Below, one piece after another: positions 29,898 to 39,691 of a stretch of DNA of 64,000 nt; the first letter of the stretch is position 1; every line of letters begins with the position of its first letter. Below the pieces are notes generated by a model. That model did not search any database and was not told where the DNA came from. It saw only the letters and a list, made by a program, of their open reading frames with translations. A program made the translations under genes and the position numbers. Source of the DNA: Thiohalocapsa sp. (GTDB taxonomy: Bacteria > Pseudomonadota > Gammaproteobacteria > Chromatiales > Chromatiaceae); the NCBI RefSeq assembly GCF_022340605.1, contig NZ_JAJDNQ010000078.1, positions 29,404 through 93,403 on the forward strand, read 5' to 3'.

Positions 29898-30656
29898 TTG
29901 ACTCAACGCAAAGTTATTTCCTTCGACACCATCCGGGTCGCCTGCAAGAACTGTACGCTGTCGCAGCTGTGCCTGCCGATGGGCTTGTCGCCGGAGGACG
30001 TCGACCGGCTCGATAGCATCGTGAAGCGCTCCCGCCCCCTGCACCGCGGGGATCACCTCTTCCGCAGCGGCGAGCGCTTTCGCTCCCTGTATGTCGTGAA
30101 GACCGGCTCGGTGAAGACCTACACGCCGAGCGAAGAAGGCGGCGAGCAGGTGCTGGGCTTCCATCTGCCCGGCGAGATCATCGGCCTCGACGCCATCGAC
30201 CAGGACTCTCATGCCTGTTCCGCCAAGGTGCTGGAGACCTCCGCCATCTGCGAGGTGCCATTCCAGCGCTTCGAGGAACTGTCCTCCTCCATCCCGAGCT
30301 TGCAGCACGCCATGTTCCGGCTGCTGAGCAAGGAGATCGGCCACGACGCCGAGATGCTGCTGCTGCTCGGCAAGAAGAACGCCGAAGAACGGCTCGCGGC
30401 GTTCCTGGTGAGCATGTCGCAGCGCCTCAGCAAGCGCGGCCTGTCACCCACCGACTTTTACCTGAGCATGTCCCGCCACGAGATCGGCAACTATTTGGGG
30501 CTCGCCGTGGAGACCGTCAGCCGGCTGTTCACCCGCTTCCAGGACGAGGGCCTCGTGAAGGTGGACCGCAAGCACGTCGAAATACTGGACCTCCCCACCA
30601 TCGAGGGCCTCGCCGGCGCCACGCAGACCGCCGGGAGCCGGCGCCACTCGCACTGA
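29898..30656 (+). CDS. fnr: FNR-type oxygen-responsive transcription regulator
   Basis: A 252-residue CRP/FNR regulator. Cysteines at about 16, 19 and 25 (ACKNCTLSQLC) plus one in DSHACSAKV fit the four ligands of the O2-sensitive [4Fe-4S] cluster. The effector domain has GFHLPGEIIGLDAI. The dimer helix and LLLLGKKNAEERLAAFL follow, then the HTH SRHEIGNYLGLAVETVSRLF with the Glu-Ser-Arg that reads TTGAT sites. Translation begins at TTG 29898; internal ATGs would remove the cluster. It controls the oxic/anoxic switch. The upstream dyad suggests self-control. Confidence 0.92.
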   Translation: MTQRKVISFDTIRVACKNCTLSQLCLPMGLSPEDVDRLDSIVKRSRPLHRGDHLFRSGERFRSLYVVKTGSVKTYTPSEEGGEQVLGFHLPGEIIGLDAIDQDSHACSAKVLETSAICEVPFQRFEELSSSIPSLQHAMFRLLSKEIGHDAEMLLLLGKKNAEERLAAFLVSMSQRLSKRGLSPTDFYLSMSRHEIGNYLGLAVETVSRLFTRFQDEGLVKVDRKHVEILDLPTIEGLAGATQTAGSRRHSH

Positions 30657-30906
30657 CGCCTCCCGCAGAACCGACATCCAGGGCAACCAGAACGCGGGCT
30701 CCCCGCGGCCTGGCTGCCTCTCCAATCCCCCGGCGCGGATAGGTCCCCATCCCCCTCGGCGCCATCCGGGAAAACCAATACAATGGCGCCCTCGCGCGGG
30801 CGCCCCCAGCCATTGGGGTACCTCGCGCCGGCCGCGCCGCTGCGCCATGAAGGCCGCCTGGCCTGCTGACACCCCGATCCCAGACGACGATCCTCAAGGA
30901 GCTTCC
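30657..30906. other. Intergenic region between fnr and nhaD
   Basis: About 250 bases. A TACAAT at 30779-30784 could be a -10 for nhaD, but no good -35 was found. An AAGGAG ribosome-binding site at 30896-30901 serves nhaD. Confidence 0.4.
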
Positions 30907-32334
30907 ATGCATCAACCGGCGGTAAAGACGACGCTGGCCCTGCTGCTATTTCTGTTGGCGCCCACGCTGGCGTTCGCGTCGGAGGGCGGCGCGCCGCTCG
31001 ATCTGACCTCGGCATGGGTGGGCTACGCCGCGCTCGCGATCTTTATCACCGCCTACGGCCTTGTGATGGCCGAGGAGTACACGGACCTGCGCAAGTCCAA
31101 GCCGGTGGTGCTGGCGGCGGGTCTCATCTGGTTTCTGATCGCCTACTACTACGCGTTCGAGCACGGCGACACGCACACCGTCGAAGGCGCGGTGCGGCAC
31201 ACCATCATGGAGTTCGCCGAGCTGTTCCTGTTCCTGCTCGCGGCCATGACCTACATCAACGCCATGGAGGAGCGGCGGGTGTTCGAGTGGCTGCGCGCCT
31301 GGCTGGTGGGCAGCGGCTGGAGCTATGGCAGGCTGTTCTGGACAACCGGCTTTCTCGCCTTTTTCATCTCGCCGGTGGCGGACAACCTGACCACGGCACT
31401 GCTGATGTGCGCGGTGGTGATGGCCGTCGGCGCGGACAGCCCGCGCTTCGTCGTGCTCAGCTGCATCAACATCGTCGTCGCCGCCAACGCCGGCGGCGCC
31501 TTCAGCCCCTTCGGCGACATCACGACGCTGATGGTCTGGCAGAAGGGCGTCATCGAGTTCCGCGACTTCTTCCTACTGTTCCTGCCCGCGCTGGTGAACT
31601 ACGTGGTGCCGGCGTGGTTCATGAGCCGAGCGATCCCGGCTGGCACACCGCCGCCGAGCGATGAGCAGGTGCAGATGAAGCGGGGCGCCAAGCGCATCGT
31701 GCTCCTGTTCCTGTTGACCATCGCGACGGCCGTCAGCGCGCACAGCGTCCTGCACGTGCCGCCGGTGCTCGGCATGATGACCGGACTCGCGTACCTGAAG
31801 TTCTTCGGCTACTACCTGGAGCTGACGCGGAAGAAATCCACTGCAAAGGCGGGCCGCATCGAGGACAGCATGCCCTTCGACGTCTTCGACAAGGTGGCCC
31901 GCGCGGAGTGGGACACGCTGCTGTTCTTCTACGGCGTGATTCTCTGCGTCGGCGGCCTGGGCTTCATCGGCTACCTGGAGCTGGTGTCGCACTTCGCTTA
32001 CGGCGATATGGGTCCAGGCGTTGCCAACGTCTTGGTGGGCCTGCTCTCGGCCATCGTCGACAACATCCCGGTGATGTTCGCCGTGCTCACAATGAACCCG
32101 GACATGTCCCAAGGGCAGTGGCTCCTGGTGACGCTGACCGCCGGCGTCGGCGGCAGCCTGCTCTCCATCGGCTCCGCCGCGGGCGTGGCGCTGATGGGCC
32201 AGGCGAAGGGCGTCTACACCTTTGTTGAGCACCTGAAGTGGAGCCACTACATCGCGCTGGGCTACATTGCGAGCATCGCAACGCACTTCCTCGTGAACTT
32301 CTGGATGTTCTCGAAGCCGGCGGGAGTCGGCTGA
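30907..32334 (+). CDS. nhaD: Sodium:proton antiporter, NhaD type
   Basis: A 475-residue polytopic protein of the ion-transporter superfamily. It has an N-terminal signal-like helix (ALLLFLLAPTLAFA), then about twelve helices with the NhaD features SPVADNLTTALLMCAVVMAV, NAGGAFSPFGDITTLMVWQ and, in the second half, SAIVDNIPVMFAVLTMNP and GSLLSIGSAAGVALMG. NhaD exchanges Na+ (or Li+) for protons. ATG 30907 follows AAGGAG; an upstream in-frame ATG adds a non-family leader. The gene suggests sodium or pH stress in the habitat. Confidence 0.92.
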   Translation: MHQPAVKTTLALLLFLLAPTLAFASEGGAPLDLTSAWVGYAALAIFITAYGLVMAEEYTDLRKSKPVVLAAGLIWFLIAYYYAFEHGDTHTVEGAVRHTIMEFAELFLFLLAAMTYINAMEERRVFEWLRAWLVGSGWSYGRLFWTTGFLAFFISPVADNLTTALLMCAVVMAVGADSPRFVVLSCINIVVAANAGGAFSPFGDITTLMVWQKGVIEFRDFFLLFLPALVNYVVPAWFMSRAIPAGTPPPSDEQVQMKRGAKRIVLLFLLTIATAVSAHSVLHVPPVLGMMTGLAYLKFFGYYLELTRKKSTAKAGRIEDSMPFDVFDKVARAEWDTLLFFYGVILCVGGLGFIGYLELVSHFAYGDMGPGVANVLVGLLSAIVDNIPVMFAVLTMNPDMSQGQWLLVTLTAGVGGSLLSIGSAAGVALMGQAKGVYTFVEHLKWSHYIALGYIASIATHFLVNFWMFSKPAGVG

Positions 32335-32407
32335 GCGCGCACTCGGGCTTCGCTGTCGCTCGGCCCGATCGGCGCCTAGAGATATTCCCGAAGCCCGCGA
32401 GGGGACT

Positions 32408-32440
32408 GTGGGAGCGGCGTCCCCGCCGCGATGATCAGCG
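32408..32440. repeat. REP-like unit GTGGGAGCGGCGTCCCCGCC
   Basis: The unit recurs in inverse orientation near 40272-40330, where it truncates hicB. Related ends are at 5991 and 41989. Confidence 0.5.
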
Positions 32441-32536
32441 CGGCATTGCGGCGTGGCGCCCCGCCCACGGCAGTCTGCGGCGGCGTTCCGGCTTACGCGA
32501 TCGCTCGCGGGCGCCTCGGCAAGGGCGACTGCCAAG

Positions 32537-33283
32537 TCACCCGGTGGCCACCGCCACCCCGGCATCGTCCGCCGTCTCTTCGGCGAGCCAGACACAGCCG
32601 CCGCTGGCCTTGTGGATGGCGGCGAGCCGGGTCTCGTGGGCTGCCAGCTCTTCGGCGCTAGCGCGCACGACCCGGAGCTTGCCGCGCGGCACGGACAGGT
32701 GACGCACCTCCTCGCGCCGCAGCCCCGTCTCGGCATTGTCCTCGCCGCCGAGGTGCAGGCTCACCTGGCCGCCGGTCATGGCCAAATAGACATCGGCCAG
32801 GATCTGCGCGTCCAGCAGCGCGCCGTGCAGCTCACGGTGGGCGTTGTCGATGCCGTAGCGCTTGCACAGCGCATCCAGGCTGTTGCGTTGCCCTGGGTGC
32901 ATGCGCCGCGCGAGGGCCAGGCTGTCCGATACCGTGCAGAGCTGGTCGATGGCCGGCGCGTCGGACCGCCACAGCTTGAGCTCGTGGTTCAGGAAGCCCA
33001 CGTCGAAGGGCGCGTTGTGGATCACCAACTCCGCGCCCCGGCAGTAGTCCAGGAATTCCCCGACGATCTCGGCAAAGCGAGGCTTGTCGGCGAGGAACTC
33101 GTTGGTGATGCCGTGCACCGCCTCCGCGCCCGCGTCGATCTCACGGTCCGGCTGGATGTAGCGGTGGAAGTCGTTGCCGGTGAGCCGCCGCTCGATGACC
33201 TCCACGCAGCCGATCTCGATGATCCGATGCCCTTCCGACGGCTCCAGGCCGGTGGTTTCCGTATCCAGGACGATCTGACGCAT
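32537..33283 (-). CDS. dnaQ: DNA polymerase III epsilon subunit (3'-5' exonuclease)
   Basis: A 248-residue DEDDh exonuclease for replication proofreading. ExoI is VLDTETTGLEP, ExoII is IHNAPFDVGFLNHEL and ExoIII is HRELHGALLDAQILADVYLAM. A C-terminal extension (about 60 residues) would bind the polymerase subunit through its last part. The length matches E. coli DnaQ (243). It ends about 200 bases from the nhaD stop, in convergent orientation. Confidence 0.93.
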   Translation of the reverse strand: MRQIVLDTETTGLEPSEGHRIIEIGCVEVIERRLTGNDFHRYIQPDREIDAGAEAVHGITNEFLADKPRFAEIVGEFLDYCRGAELVIHNAPFDVGFLNHELKLWRSDAPAIDQLCTVSDSLALARRMHPGQRNSLDALCKRYGIDNAHRELHGALLDAQILADVYLAMTGGQVSLHLGGEDNAETGLRREEVRHLSVPRGKLRVVRASAEELAAHETRLAAIHKASGGCVWLAEETADDAGVAVATG

Positions 33284-33410
33284 AACGATTCTTGTCCCCT
33301 AAGGTTCCAAGCTCAAGATTCAGCACGTGCCGAGCGCCAAGCACCGGGCGCCAAGCGCCGCAGGCTGCCGTGAGGCCGGCGCTTGGGGTTCGGCGCGGCG
33401 TTTGCCAAGG

Positions 33411-33490
33411 TCGTTGTCGTTCGTTGTCGTTGTCGCTGTCGCTGTCGCTGTCGCTGTCGCCGCGATCATTAACGCATTTGCGAAGAATTC
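33411..33490. repeat. GTCGTT/GTCGCT microsatellite, copy D
   Basis: TCGTTGTCGTTCGTTGTCGTTG is followed by four GTCGCT units. It is the same hexamer type as in copies A, B, C and E but lacks their CTAG ends and GGATACTCG arm, so it is only a partial relative. Confidence 0.45.
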
Positions 33491-33515
33491 AGCGCGCTGA
33501 AGACTGCACGGTCTT

Positions 33516-33557
33516 GGCAGTCGGCAGTCGGCAGTCGGCAGTCGGTAGTCTGTAGTC
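33516..33557. repeat. Tandem repeat of six GGCAGTC-type heptamers
   Basis: Four exact GGCAGTC units followed by GGTAGTC and TGTAGTC lie directly upstream of cobQ. A short variable-number repeat. Confidence 0.7.
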
Positions 33558-33611
33558 GGCCGCGCAGCTTACTCAATTCCCCACCCTCACCACAAAGGCT
33601 AACCCGAGCCC

Positions 33612-35189
33612 ATGTCAGACACCGCCCCCAGCATCGACCTCCAGCTCCCGCCCTTAGGCGATCACGGCCCGCGCCGCGCCCGCGCGCTGATGATCCAGGG
33701 TACGGCCTCCGACGTGGGCAAAAGCCTGCTCGTCGCCGGGCTGTGCCGGGCCTACACCCGGCGCGGGCTCGTGGTGCGGCCGTTCAAGGCGCAGAACATG
33801 AGCAACAACGCCGCCGTCACCGCCGACAGCGACGCCCCGCCCGGCCCCGACGGCGAGCGGCCCCGCGGCGAGATTGGCCGTGCGCAGGCATTGCAGGCGC
33901 GCGCCTGCGGCGTGCCGCCGTCCATCCACATGAACCCGGTGCTGCTCAAGCCCCAGACCAACGTCGGCTCGCAGGTGGTGCTGCGCGGGCGCGCGCTGGG
34001 CAATTGCCCGGCGCGGGTCTACCACGAGATGCGCCAGGGCATGATGCCGGCGATCCTCGACAGCTTCGAGCGCCTCTGCGCCGAGGCCGACCTGGTGCTG
34101 GTGGAGGGCGCCGGCAGCGGCGCGGAGATCTATCTGCGCAACAGCGACATCACCAACATGTACTTCGCCGAGCGCGCCGACTTGCCGGTGGTGTTTCTGG
34201 GCGATCTGGACAAGGGCGGCACCATGTCGCACCTGGTGGGCACCTGGCTGCTGCTGGACCAGCCGGACCGGGACCGTGTCGTCGGCTACCTGGTGAACAA
34301 GTTCCGCGGCGACTTCTCGCTGTTCGAGCCCGCCTGCGAGACCATCACCGCGCACACCGGCTGGCCCTTCCTGGGCGTCGTGCGCTGGTTCGAGGGCGCA
34401 TCCCGCCTGCCCGCCGAGGACTCGCTCGCGCTGGAGCGCCCCGCGGAGCAGGACTGGACCGGCGGCGGCACGCTCAACATCGCCGTCCCCCGGCTGTCGC
34501 GCGTCGCCAACTTCGACGACATGGACCCGCTCGCCGCCGAGCCCGCGGTGAACCTGCGCTGGCTGATGCCCGGCCAGGCCCTGCCGGCGGACACCGACGT
34601 GGTGATCCTGCCCGGCTCCAAGGCCACGCGTGCGGATCTGGACATCCTGCGCAAGGAGGGCTGGGACATCGACATCCTCGCCCACGTGCGCCGTGGCGGG
34701 CGCGTGGTCGGGCTCTGCGCCGGCTTTCAGATGCTGGGCCGCGTGGTGCGCGACCCGCAAGGCATCGAGGGCGCGCCCGGCGACACGCCTGGCCTCGGCC
34801 TGCTGGACATTGAAACCGAAATCGGCGGCGACAAGCGCCTCATCGAGCTATCCGCGCGGGACGGCGTCAGCGGCTGCCGGGTCGAAGGCTACGAGATGCA
34901 CATGGGCCGCACCACCGGCGCCGGCCTGGAGCGGCCCTGGCTCATGCTGGAAAACACCGATGGCATGAGCCGCCCCGAGGGCGCCACCAGCCACCACGGC
35001 CGCGTCATGGGCGGCTACCTGCACGGCATCTTCGCCGGCGACGCCTTCCGCGCCCACTGGCTCGCGCAAATGGGCACCCAGGCCGCGCAGCTCGACTTCG
35101 ACGCCCGCATCGAGCAGGCGCTCGACGACTTGGCCGCGCACATCGAGGCCAACCTGGACCTGGACGCGTTGCTGGCGCTGGCGCGTTAG
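33612..35189 (+). CDS. cobQ: Cobyric acid synthase
   Basis: A 525-residue glutamine amidotransferase that amidates adenosyl-cobyrinic acid a,c-diamide to cobyric acid. The N-terminal domain has a P-loop-like region (MIQGTASDVGKSLLVAGLCR) and FKAQNMSNNAAV. The C-terminal GATase has VILPGSKATRADL, the Cys nucleophile in GLCAGFQMLG and a catalytic His in GGYLHGIF. The length is slightly above the usual 480-510. No other cobalamin genes are adjacent. metH, 7.8 kb away, is a cobalamin user. Confidence 0.93.
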   Translation: MSDTAPSIDLQLPPLGDHGPRRARALMIQGTASDVGKSLLVAGLCRAYTRRGLVVRPFKAQNMSNNAAVTADSDAPPGPDGERPRGEIGRAQALQARACGVPPSIHMNPVLLKPQTNVGSQVVLRGRALGNCPARVYHEMRQGMMPAILDSFERLCAEADLVLVEGAGSGAEIYLRNSDITNMYFAERADLPVVFLGDLDKGGTMSHLVGTWLLLDQPDRDRVVGYLVNKFRGDFSLFEPACETITAHTGWPFLGVVRWFEGASRLPAEDSLALERPAEQDWTGGGTLNIAVPRLSRVANFDDMDPLAAEPAVNLRWLMPGQALPADTDVVILPGSKATRADLDILRKEGWDIDILAHVRRGGRVVGLCAGFQMLGRVVRDPQGIEGAPGDTPGLGLLDIETEIGGDKRLIELSARDGVSGCRVEGYEMHMGRTTGAGLERPWLMLENTDGMSRPEGATSHHGRVMGGYLHGIFAGDAFRAHWLAQMGTQAAQLDFDARIEQALDDLAAHIEANLDLDALLALAR

Positions 35190-35289
35190 CGCGGCATGCA
35201 CCAAAGCATCCGAGGCTGCTGCGCTCGGTTGGCAGATTCTGCCATCCACGATACCCTTGCCTCATTCGCCTCAGGATCGGAGCCACCCC

Positions 35290-35580
35290 ATGCCTACACG
35301 CAATGTCGTCCTCACCGATCACCAGGACGCGATCATCGGCCATCTCGTTGCAAGCGGTCGCTACCAGAACGCGAGCGAGGTGCTGCGCGCCGGACTGCGG
35401 CTGCTGGAGCAGCGCGAGGCCGAGGACGCCGCCCGGCTCACAGCGCTTCGTCGAGCGGTCGAGGTGGGCGTTGCGGACCTCGATGAACAGCGCTTCGATA
35501 CGCTGAACGATGCCGCGGAGGTGGACGCCTACCTCGAGGAGATCGACCGCGCGCTTGCCGCCGACGATGCGTCCGCATGA
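35290..35580 (+). CDS. parD: ParD-family antitoxin
   Basis: A 96-residue protein. An N-terminal ribbon-helix-helix domain (MPTRNVVLTDHQDAIIGHLV, then ASGRYQNASEVLRAGLRLLEQ) binds DNA, and a C-terminal acidic helix (AEVDAYLEEIDRALAADDASA) should bind the toxin. The ATG at 35290 follows CGGAG. The stop overlaps the start of parE by 4 bases, the usual coupling. It probably represses its own promoter. Confidence 0.9.
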   Translation: MPTRNVVLTDHQDAIIGHLVASGRYQNASEVLRAGLRLLEQREAEDAARLTALRRAVEVGVADLDEQRFDTLNDAAEVDAYLEEIDRALAADDASA

Positions 35581-35903
35581 GCCGAATGATCATCTCGGCC
35601 GCTGCGCGCCGAGATATCCGGCGGGCGCTGGAACACAGCGCCCGGCGTTGGGGTCCGGAACAACGGCGACGCTCCGGCAACCTGATCGGCGATGGCTTGA
35701 AGGCGCTCTTCGACAACCCGAGGCATCCGGCGAGCCGCGCCCGGGATGACATCATGCCCTGCGTTCGCACCTATCACATCGCCAAGCCGGGGCGCCCCGG
35801 CCGCCACCTGATCGTGTACCGCATCGGCGCCGGCGACAGCGTTCAAGTGATCCGCTTGCTGCACGATGCCATGGACCTGGAGCCCGCTTTCTCACGACCT
35901 TGA
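35577..35903 (+). CDS. parE: ParE-family toxin
   Basis: A 108-residue RelE/ParE superfamily protein that would poison DNA gyrase or translation when free of ParD. It has the helical N-terminus (AAARRDIRRALEHSARRWG), a central LIGDGLKALFDNP and the C-terminal strands HLIVYRIGAGDSVQVIRLLHDAMDL that mark ParE. It appears intact, unlike most neighbouring accessory genes. A 165 bp repeat starts 22 bases after the stop. Confidence 0.9.
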   Translation: MSRMIISAAARRDIRRALEHSARRWGPEQRRRSGNLIGDGLKALFDNPRHPASRARDDIMPCVRTYHIAKPGRPGRHLIVYRIGAGDSVQVIRLLHDAMDLEPAFSRP

Positions 35904-35924
35904 TCCGGAGATGATCGCGCCGTT

Positions 35925-36089
35925 GCTCCAGAGACTGGGCAAGAATCCGCTGTGGGGTGGGCAAAGCGATAGCGTGCCCACCATGAGGCATCCGCAACTC
36001 GCTGAAAGATGGGTACGCTTCGCTTTGCCCATCCTACCCTGGAGCCACCGATCGGGCGTTTCTGCGAATACTCGCCCAGTCTCTGGAGC
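35925..36089. repeat. MITE-like element with 26 bp imperfect terminal inverted repeats
   Basis: The left end GCTCCAGAGACTGGGC (35925-35940) is the exact inverse of 36074-36089, and the match extends to 26 bases with four mismatches. A second, inner inverted pair is GTGGGCAAAGCGATAGCG versus CGCTTCGCTTTGCCCAT. The whole 165 bp unit could fold into one cruciform. No coding frame and no clear target duplication were seen. Confidence 0.7.
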
Positions 36090-36286
36090 GTGGGAGCGAG
36101 GTAAGGATGAGGCGCCGCGGGGCTCGCGCCCGGTGGCGGCGCCTCGGTTTGATATGCGCCCGACGGCCTTGCCCGAAACGGGCCTGCCGAGCTTCGGCAG
36201 CCGTGCGGACGGGACGCACCCGCGCCATCCCTCCGAGACCCTCCGCACCCGCCAACCGTAGTCGGCAAGGCCTGTCGGACCCTGAG

Positions 36287-39251
36287 TCAGTGAAGGGGGA
36301 TGTGGCCGGCACAGCACACGCGGAAACCCAGCGTGAAGTCCCTGACCTCGATGTAGTAGCGGTTGCGAAAGGCGGCACCCGACGCGGCCTGAAGATTGAA
36401 CCAGGACCCGCCGCGCACCGCGCGCATCTCGTCGCCGTCCAAATTCGTATCGTCCTCCGTTCCGGCCTTGTTGAGGCACCACTCCCAGACGTTGCCGGCG
36501 CAGTCCATCAGCCCATACGGAGAGCGGTTGCCGGGGTAAAGACCGACGGCCGTGGTCTCGTTCAGCTTGAGTGGGCCGTCGCCCTCGACGGTCTCGTCGA
36601 CATTGGCGGCGCCGCTGGTGTACGCGCCCACCCAGGGAAACGCGCGCCCGTCTGTGCCGCGGGCGGCCTTCTCCCACTCCAGCTCCGTGGGCAGCCGGAC
36701 TTCCTGCGCGTCAGTCAGATCGCCCCTCGCGCGCAGCCGCGCGGTCAGCCAGCGACAGAAGGCCACCGCCTCCAGCCAGTTAATGGCCACGCGCGGGCGA
36801 TTGCCGGCGGTCCATCTGTGCTCGTAGGCGGTGCACTTGCCGCGGGGCCACCAGGCGTCGTCCCCTTAGTCGTCGGCCCGGACGAAGGCGCGATATTGCG
36901 CGTTGGTGATGGGATAGCGCGCGATGAGGAAGGCGCCGGTCTTGCGCTTTTCGCCGTGCTGCCAGATGAACCTGCCCGGCGGCACGTCGCACCAGGCGAT
37001 CTTGGGCAGGCCGTCGGCATCGACGCCGATGCCCTCGCGGTCGTCTCCCAGCGCGTCGAGGAGGTCGCCCACCGCCACCCGGTGCCAGTGCCAGCGCTCG
37101 GCGTCCGGGCCGGCGAACAGGGCGTCGATGTCGATGCCGGCGCGCAGCCACGCGGCCCTGTCGGTGCCGTGGGCGGCGTCGTGCTCGCGTAGCTGCCGCA
37201 CCGCCGCGCACAGCGTCTCGGCCTTGCGTCCGAAGCGGGTCAGGGTGTGCAGCAGGTAACCGCGGGCGGCGCTGTTCTGCGCCTGTGCAGCATGGGCCGC
37301 CAGGGTCAGCGCAGTGAGCTCCGCTGCGTCTTCCCGTGCCAGGTAATGCGCCACCGCCGGCTCGTCCTCGACCATGTCGGCCCAGAGCCCCGCCTCGTCG
37401 AACAGCCGGCGCAGCTCGTCCAGCATGTGCGTCGGGATGCCCTTGTCGGGCCGGCCGGCGGCGTGCCAGCGCTCGGCGTCGCGCAGGGTGTGCGGGCGGC
37501 GGATCAGCGCCTCCTTGCGGCGCTCGATCCAGTCCGCCAGCGCCGGCCAGGCGCGGAACAAGGCCTCGTGGGCCACCTCGACGACGCGGCCGGCGCGCTG
37601 CTCGTCTCCGGCAGTGGCCTCGGACTGCCGCGCGCCGGTGACCACCAATCGCACGGCCGGTGCGCTTAGGGCCTCGATGAGCCGCAGCTCGTCCGAGCCC
37701 TCGGCCCAGTGCCCGAGGTCCTCGCGCAGCCGGGTCGCGGCGCCGTCGGCCTGCACCGTCAGCAGTCGGCTGAAGACGCACGGCAGCACCACTGCGGTGT
37801 TGACCCCGGAGTCGGCGGCGGCTTTCTCGGCACGGTAGCGGATGATGCGCTCGAGGCCGGTTGGCGCTGCCGCGCGAGAGCCGCCGGCATCCGGTGCATC
37901 CGCTTCTGCCGCCGCGGGCTCGACGAGGTAATCGGCGAGACAAAGCCGCGGCGCGCGACGGCGGCCTTCCCGGAATGCCGTCAGGCATTCGTCGTAGAGG
38001 TCCTTCAGCGCGAACGCCAGCAGCGCCAGGCCGCCGGCCCGGCGGTCCGCGTCGGCCACCAGGCGCTTGACCAGATCCTCGTCGATGTCGGCACGCTTTT
38101 CGGGCAGCAGCACCCGTTCACGCAGCGGGCCCGTGATCATCGCCCGCAGCGCGCCGGCATCCGGCGCGTCCACGTGATACTGACCGCCGTCCCTGTTCAT
38201 TTCCGCCCGCAGGCCCGGATGCGCGATGCAGGCATCCAGGAAGTCCGAGCGCACGGTAGCGACGACGCGGAAGCGCGGCAGGTCGAGCGCCGCGAGCAGG
38301 CGCGCGAGGAAGGCATCGGCCAGCTCGTCGTCCGGCACGCTGGTGAACAGTTCCTCGAACTGGTCGACGATCAAGAGCCATTCGGCGTGGTCGGGGCGGC
38401 CGTCGAGAACGCGGTCAAGCAGATCGGCGAATGCGCTGTCATCGTCCCGCAGCGCTTCCGCTTCCGTCTCCGCGTCACGCAGGCCGATGATAGGCGGCGC
38501 GACAGGCAACAGACCGAGCACCAGCGCCTTGAACGGGTTTTCGAGCTTGTGCTCGGCCGGGGTCATCGCGCTGACCACCCAAGCGACCGAGCCGGCAATG
38601 GGCGTATGTTCCGCATCATGGAGCCGCGCCCAGAGGCCGGCACGCACGAGGGAGGACTTGCCCGAGCCGGAGCGCCCGGCCACCAGCAGCAGCCGGCTGC
38701 CCTGCCGCCCCTGGAGCTTGGCGAGCAGGTCCAGGGTCTCCTGCTCGCGGCCGAAAAAGATGCGTGCCTGGGCATAGCCGAAGGCGGCCATGCCGGGGTA
38801 GGGATCGTAGCGCCAGTCCACCTCGCCGTCCGTGTCCGGGCAGTTCAGGTGGCGCCCCAGGGCGGCATGTTGCGCTTGCAGTCCGAACCGCTCGCGGGCC
38901 TCGGCGAGCAGGCAAGCCGAGCAGCAGGTCGCGCAGACTGACGAGCGGGTCCTGCGACAAAGCAGGCGTCGGGGATTGCTCCTCGGGGGCAGTCCCAGCG
39001 TGTTTGGATGACACACCGAGGTTCCTGCCGGCCGCACCCTCATCTCTGGCGCCGCCGGTGTTGCCGGGCGGTCGCCGCAGCATGCGCCGGGCACCCCAGA
39101 GGGTGGTCAGCGCAACGAAGAGGACGCTTAGCAGCGCCCAGACGGCGTTGGTGAGCAGACCGATGTAGAGGTCGCCGCAACGATCCGCCGGCAGCAGCCA
39201 GGGGACCAGGTCCAGCAGCTGTTCGCAGCCCGATTCGAGCCAGGCCGGCAT
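36287..39251 (-). pseudogene. STAND-type ATPase with C-terminal sulfatase-modifying-factor domain, disrupted
   Basis: The ancestral gene would encode about 988 residues. It starts at ATG 39251 (MPAWLESG) with one membrane helix (IGLLTNAVWALLSVLFVAL). An nSTAND1-like ATPase follows, with YPGMAAFGYAQARIFFGRE, Walker A GRSGSGKSSLV and Walker B LLIVDQFEELFT, then a helical region. The C-terminal FGE-sulfatase/SUMF1 domain has YPITNAQYRAF, NVWEWCLN and RGGSWFN. One extra base near 38915 shifts the frame between SLRDLLLG and LLAEARERFG, and an in-frame TAA at 36868-36866 interrupts the SUMF1 domain. The ATPase part alone stays open for about 700 codons. Related STAND proteins serve in signalling or anti-phage defence. 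Confidence 0.75.
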
Positions 39252-39339
39252 CTCTGCGCCGGGGGCGGCGGGGCGGCGGGTTGAGCCGAGGTTACGAATG
39301 CGACGGTCGCGGCCGCCGCGAGCTGATGCGCCGTGGACT

Positions 39340-39488
39340 CGGTTCCGTGAGATCAGGCCGAAGCCGTCGGCATCGGAGCCCGCGACCGCGCCGGCGGAGA
39401 CGACGAGTGCCGGGCGGTGCTGGCGGGTCGGGCGACTGGTGTCGGGAAACGGTACCTTGACGACATCGCCCTGGCTAAAGGTCGGTAT
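39340..39488 (-). pseudogene. Remnant of a PemK/MazF-type toxin
   Basis: The frame reads PTFSQGDVVKVPFPDTSRPT, then RQHRPALVVSAGAV, which matches the N-terminal third of PemK/MazF endoribonuclease toxins. There is no start codon (ATA at the expected place), and similarity ends after about 45 residues. It directly follows the antitoxin remnant, in the usual antitoxin-toxin order. Confidence 0.7.
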
Positions 39489-39691
39489 CGGCCTCGGTGT
39501 CCGCGTCCGAATGCCATTCGTCGAAGGTGCGGCAGGGGTCGTCCACGCCCCCATCGACCCGCTTGGTGAGGATCACCCGCCCCGCTTCCAGCCGATACGC
39601 CAGCGCGTCACCCGCGTGCAGATTCAGCGCGGCGCGGACCGGCTGCGGAATGGGTCGTTTGCGCCTTGCTCGTGAGTTTGCTCGTGATCAC
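39475..39691 (-). pseudogene. AbrB/MazE-type antitoxin broken by a frameshift
   Basis: From GTG 39691 the frame reads MITSKLTSKAQTT, the start of an AbrB-fold antitoxin. The continuation IPQPVRAALNLHAGDALAYR, then LEAGRVILTKR, is in another frame. A single extra base in the CCC at about 39652-39654 explains the shift. The end (DEWHSDADTEADTDL) also fits the family. Confidence 0.7.
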
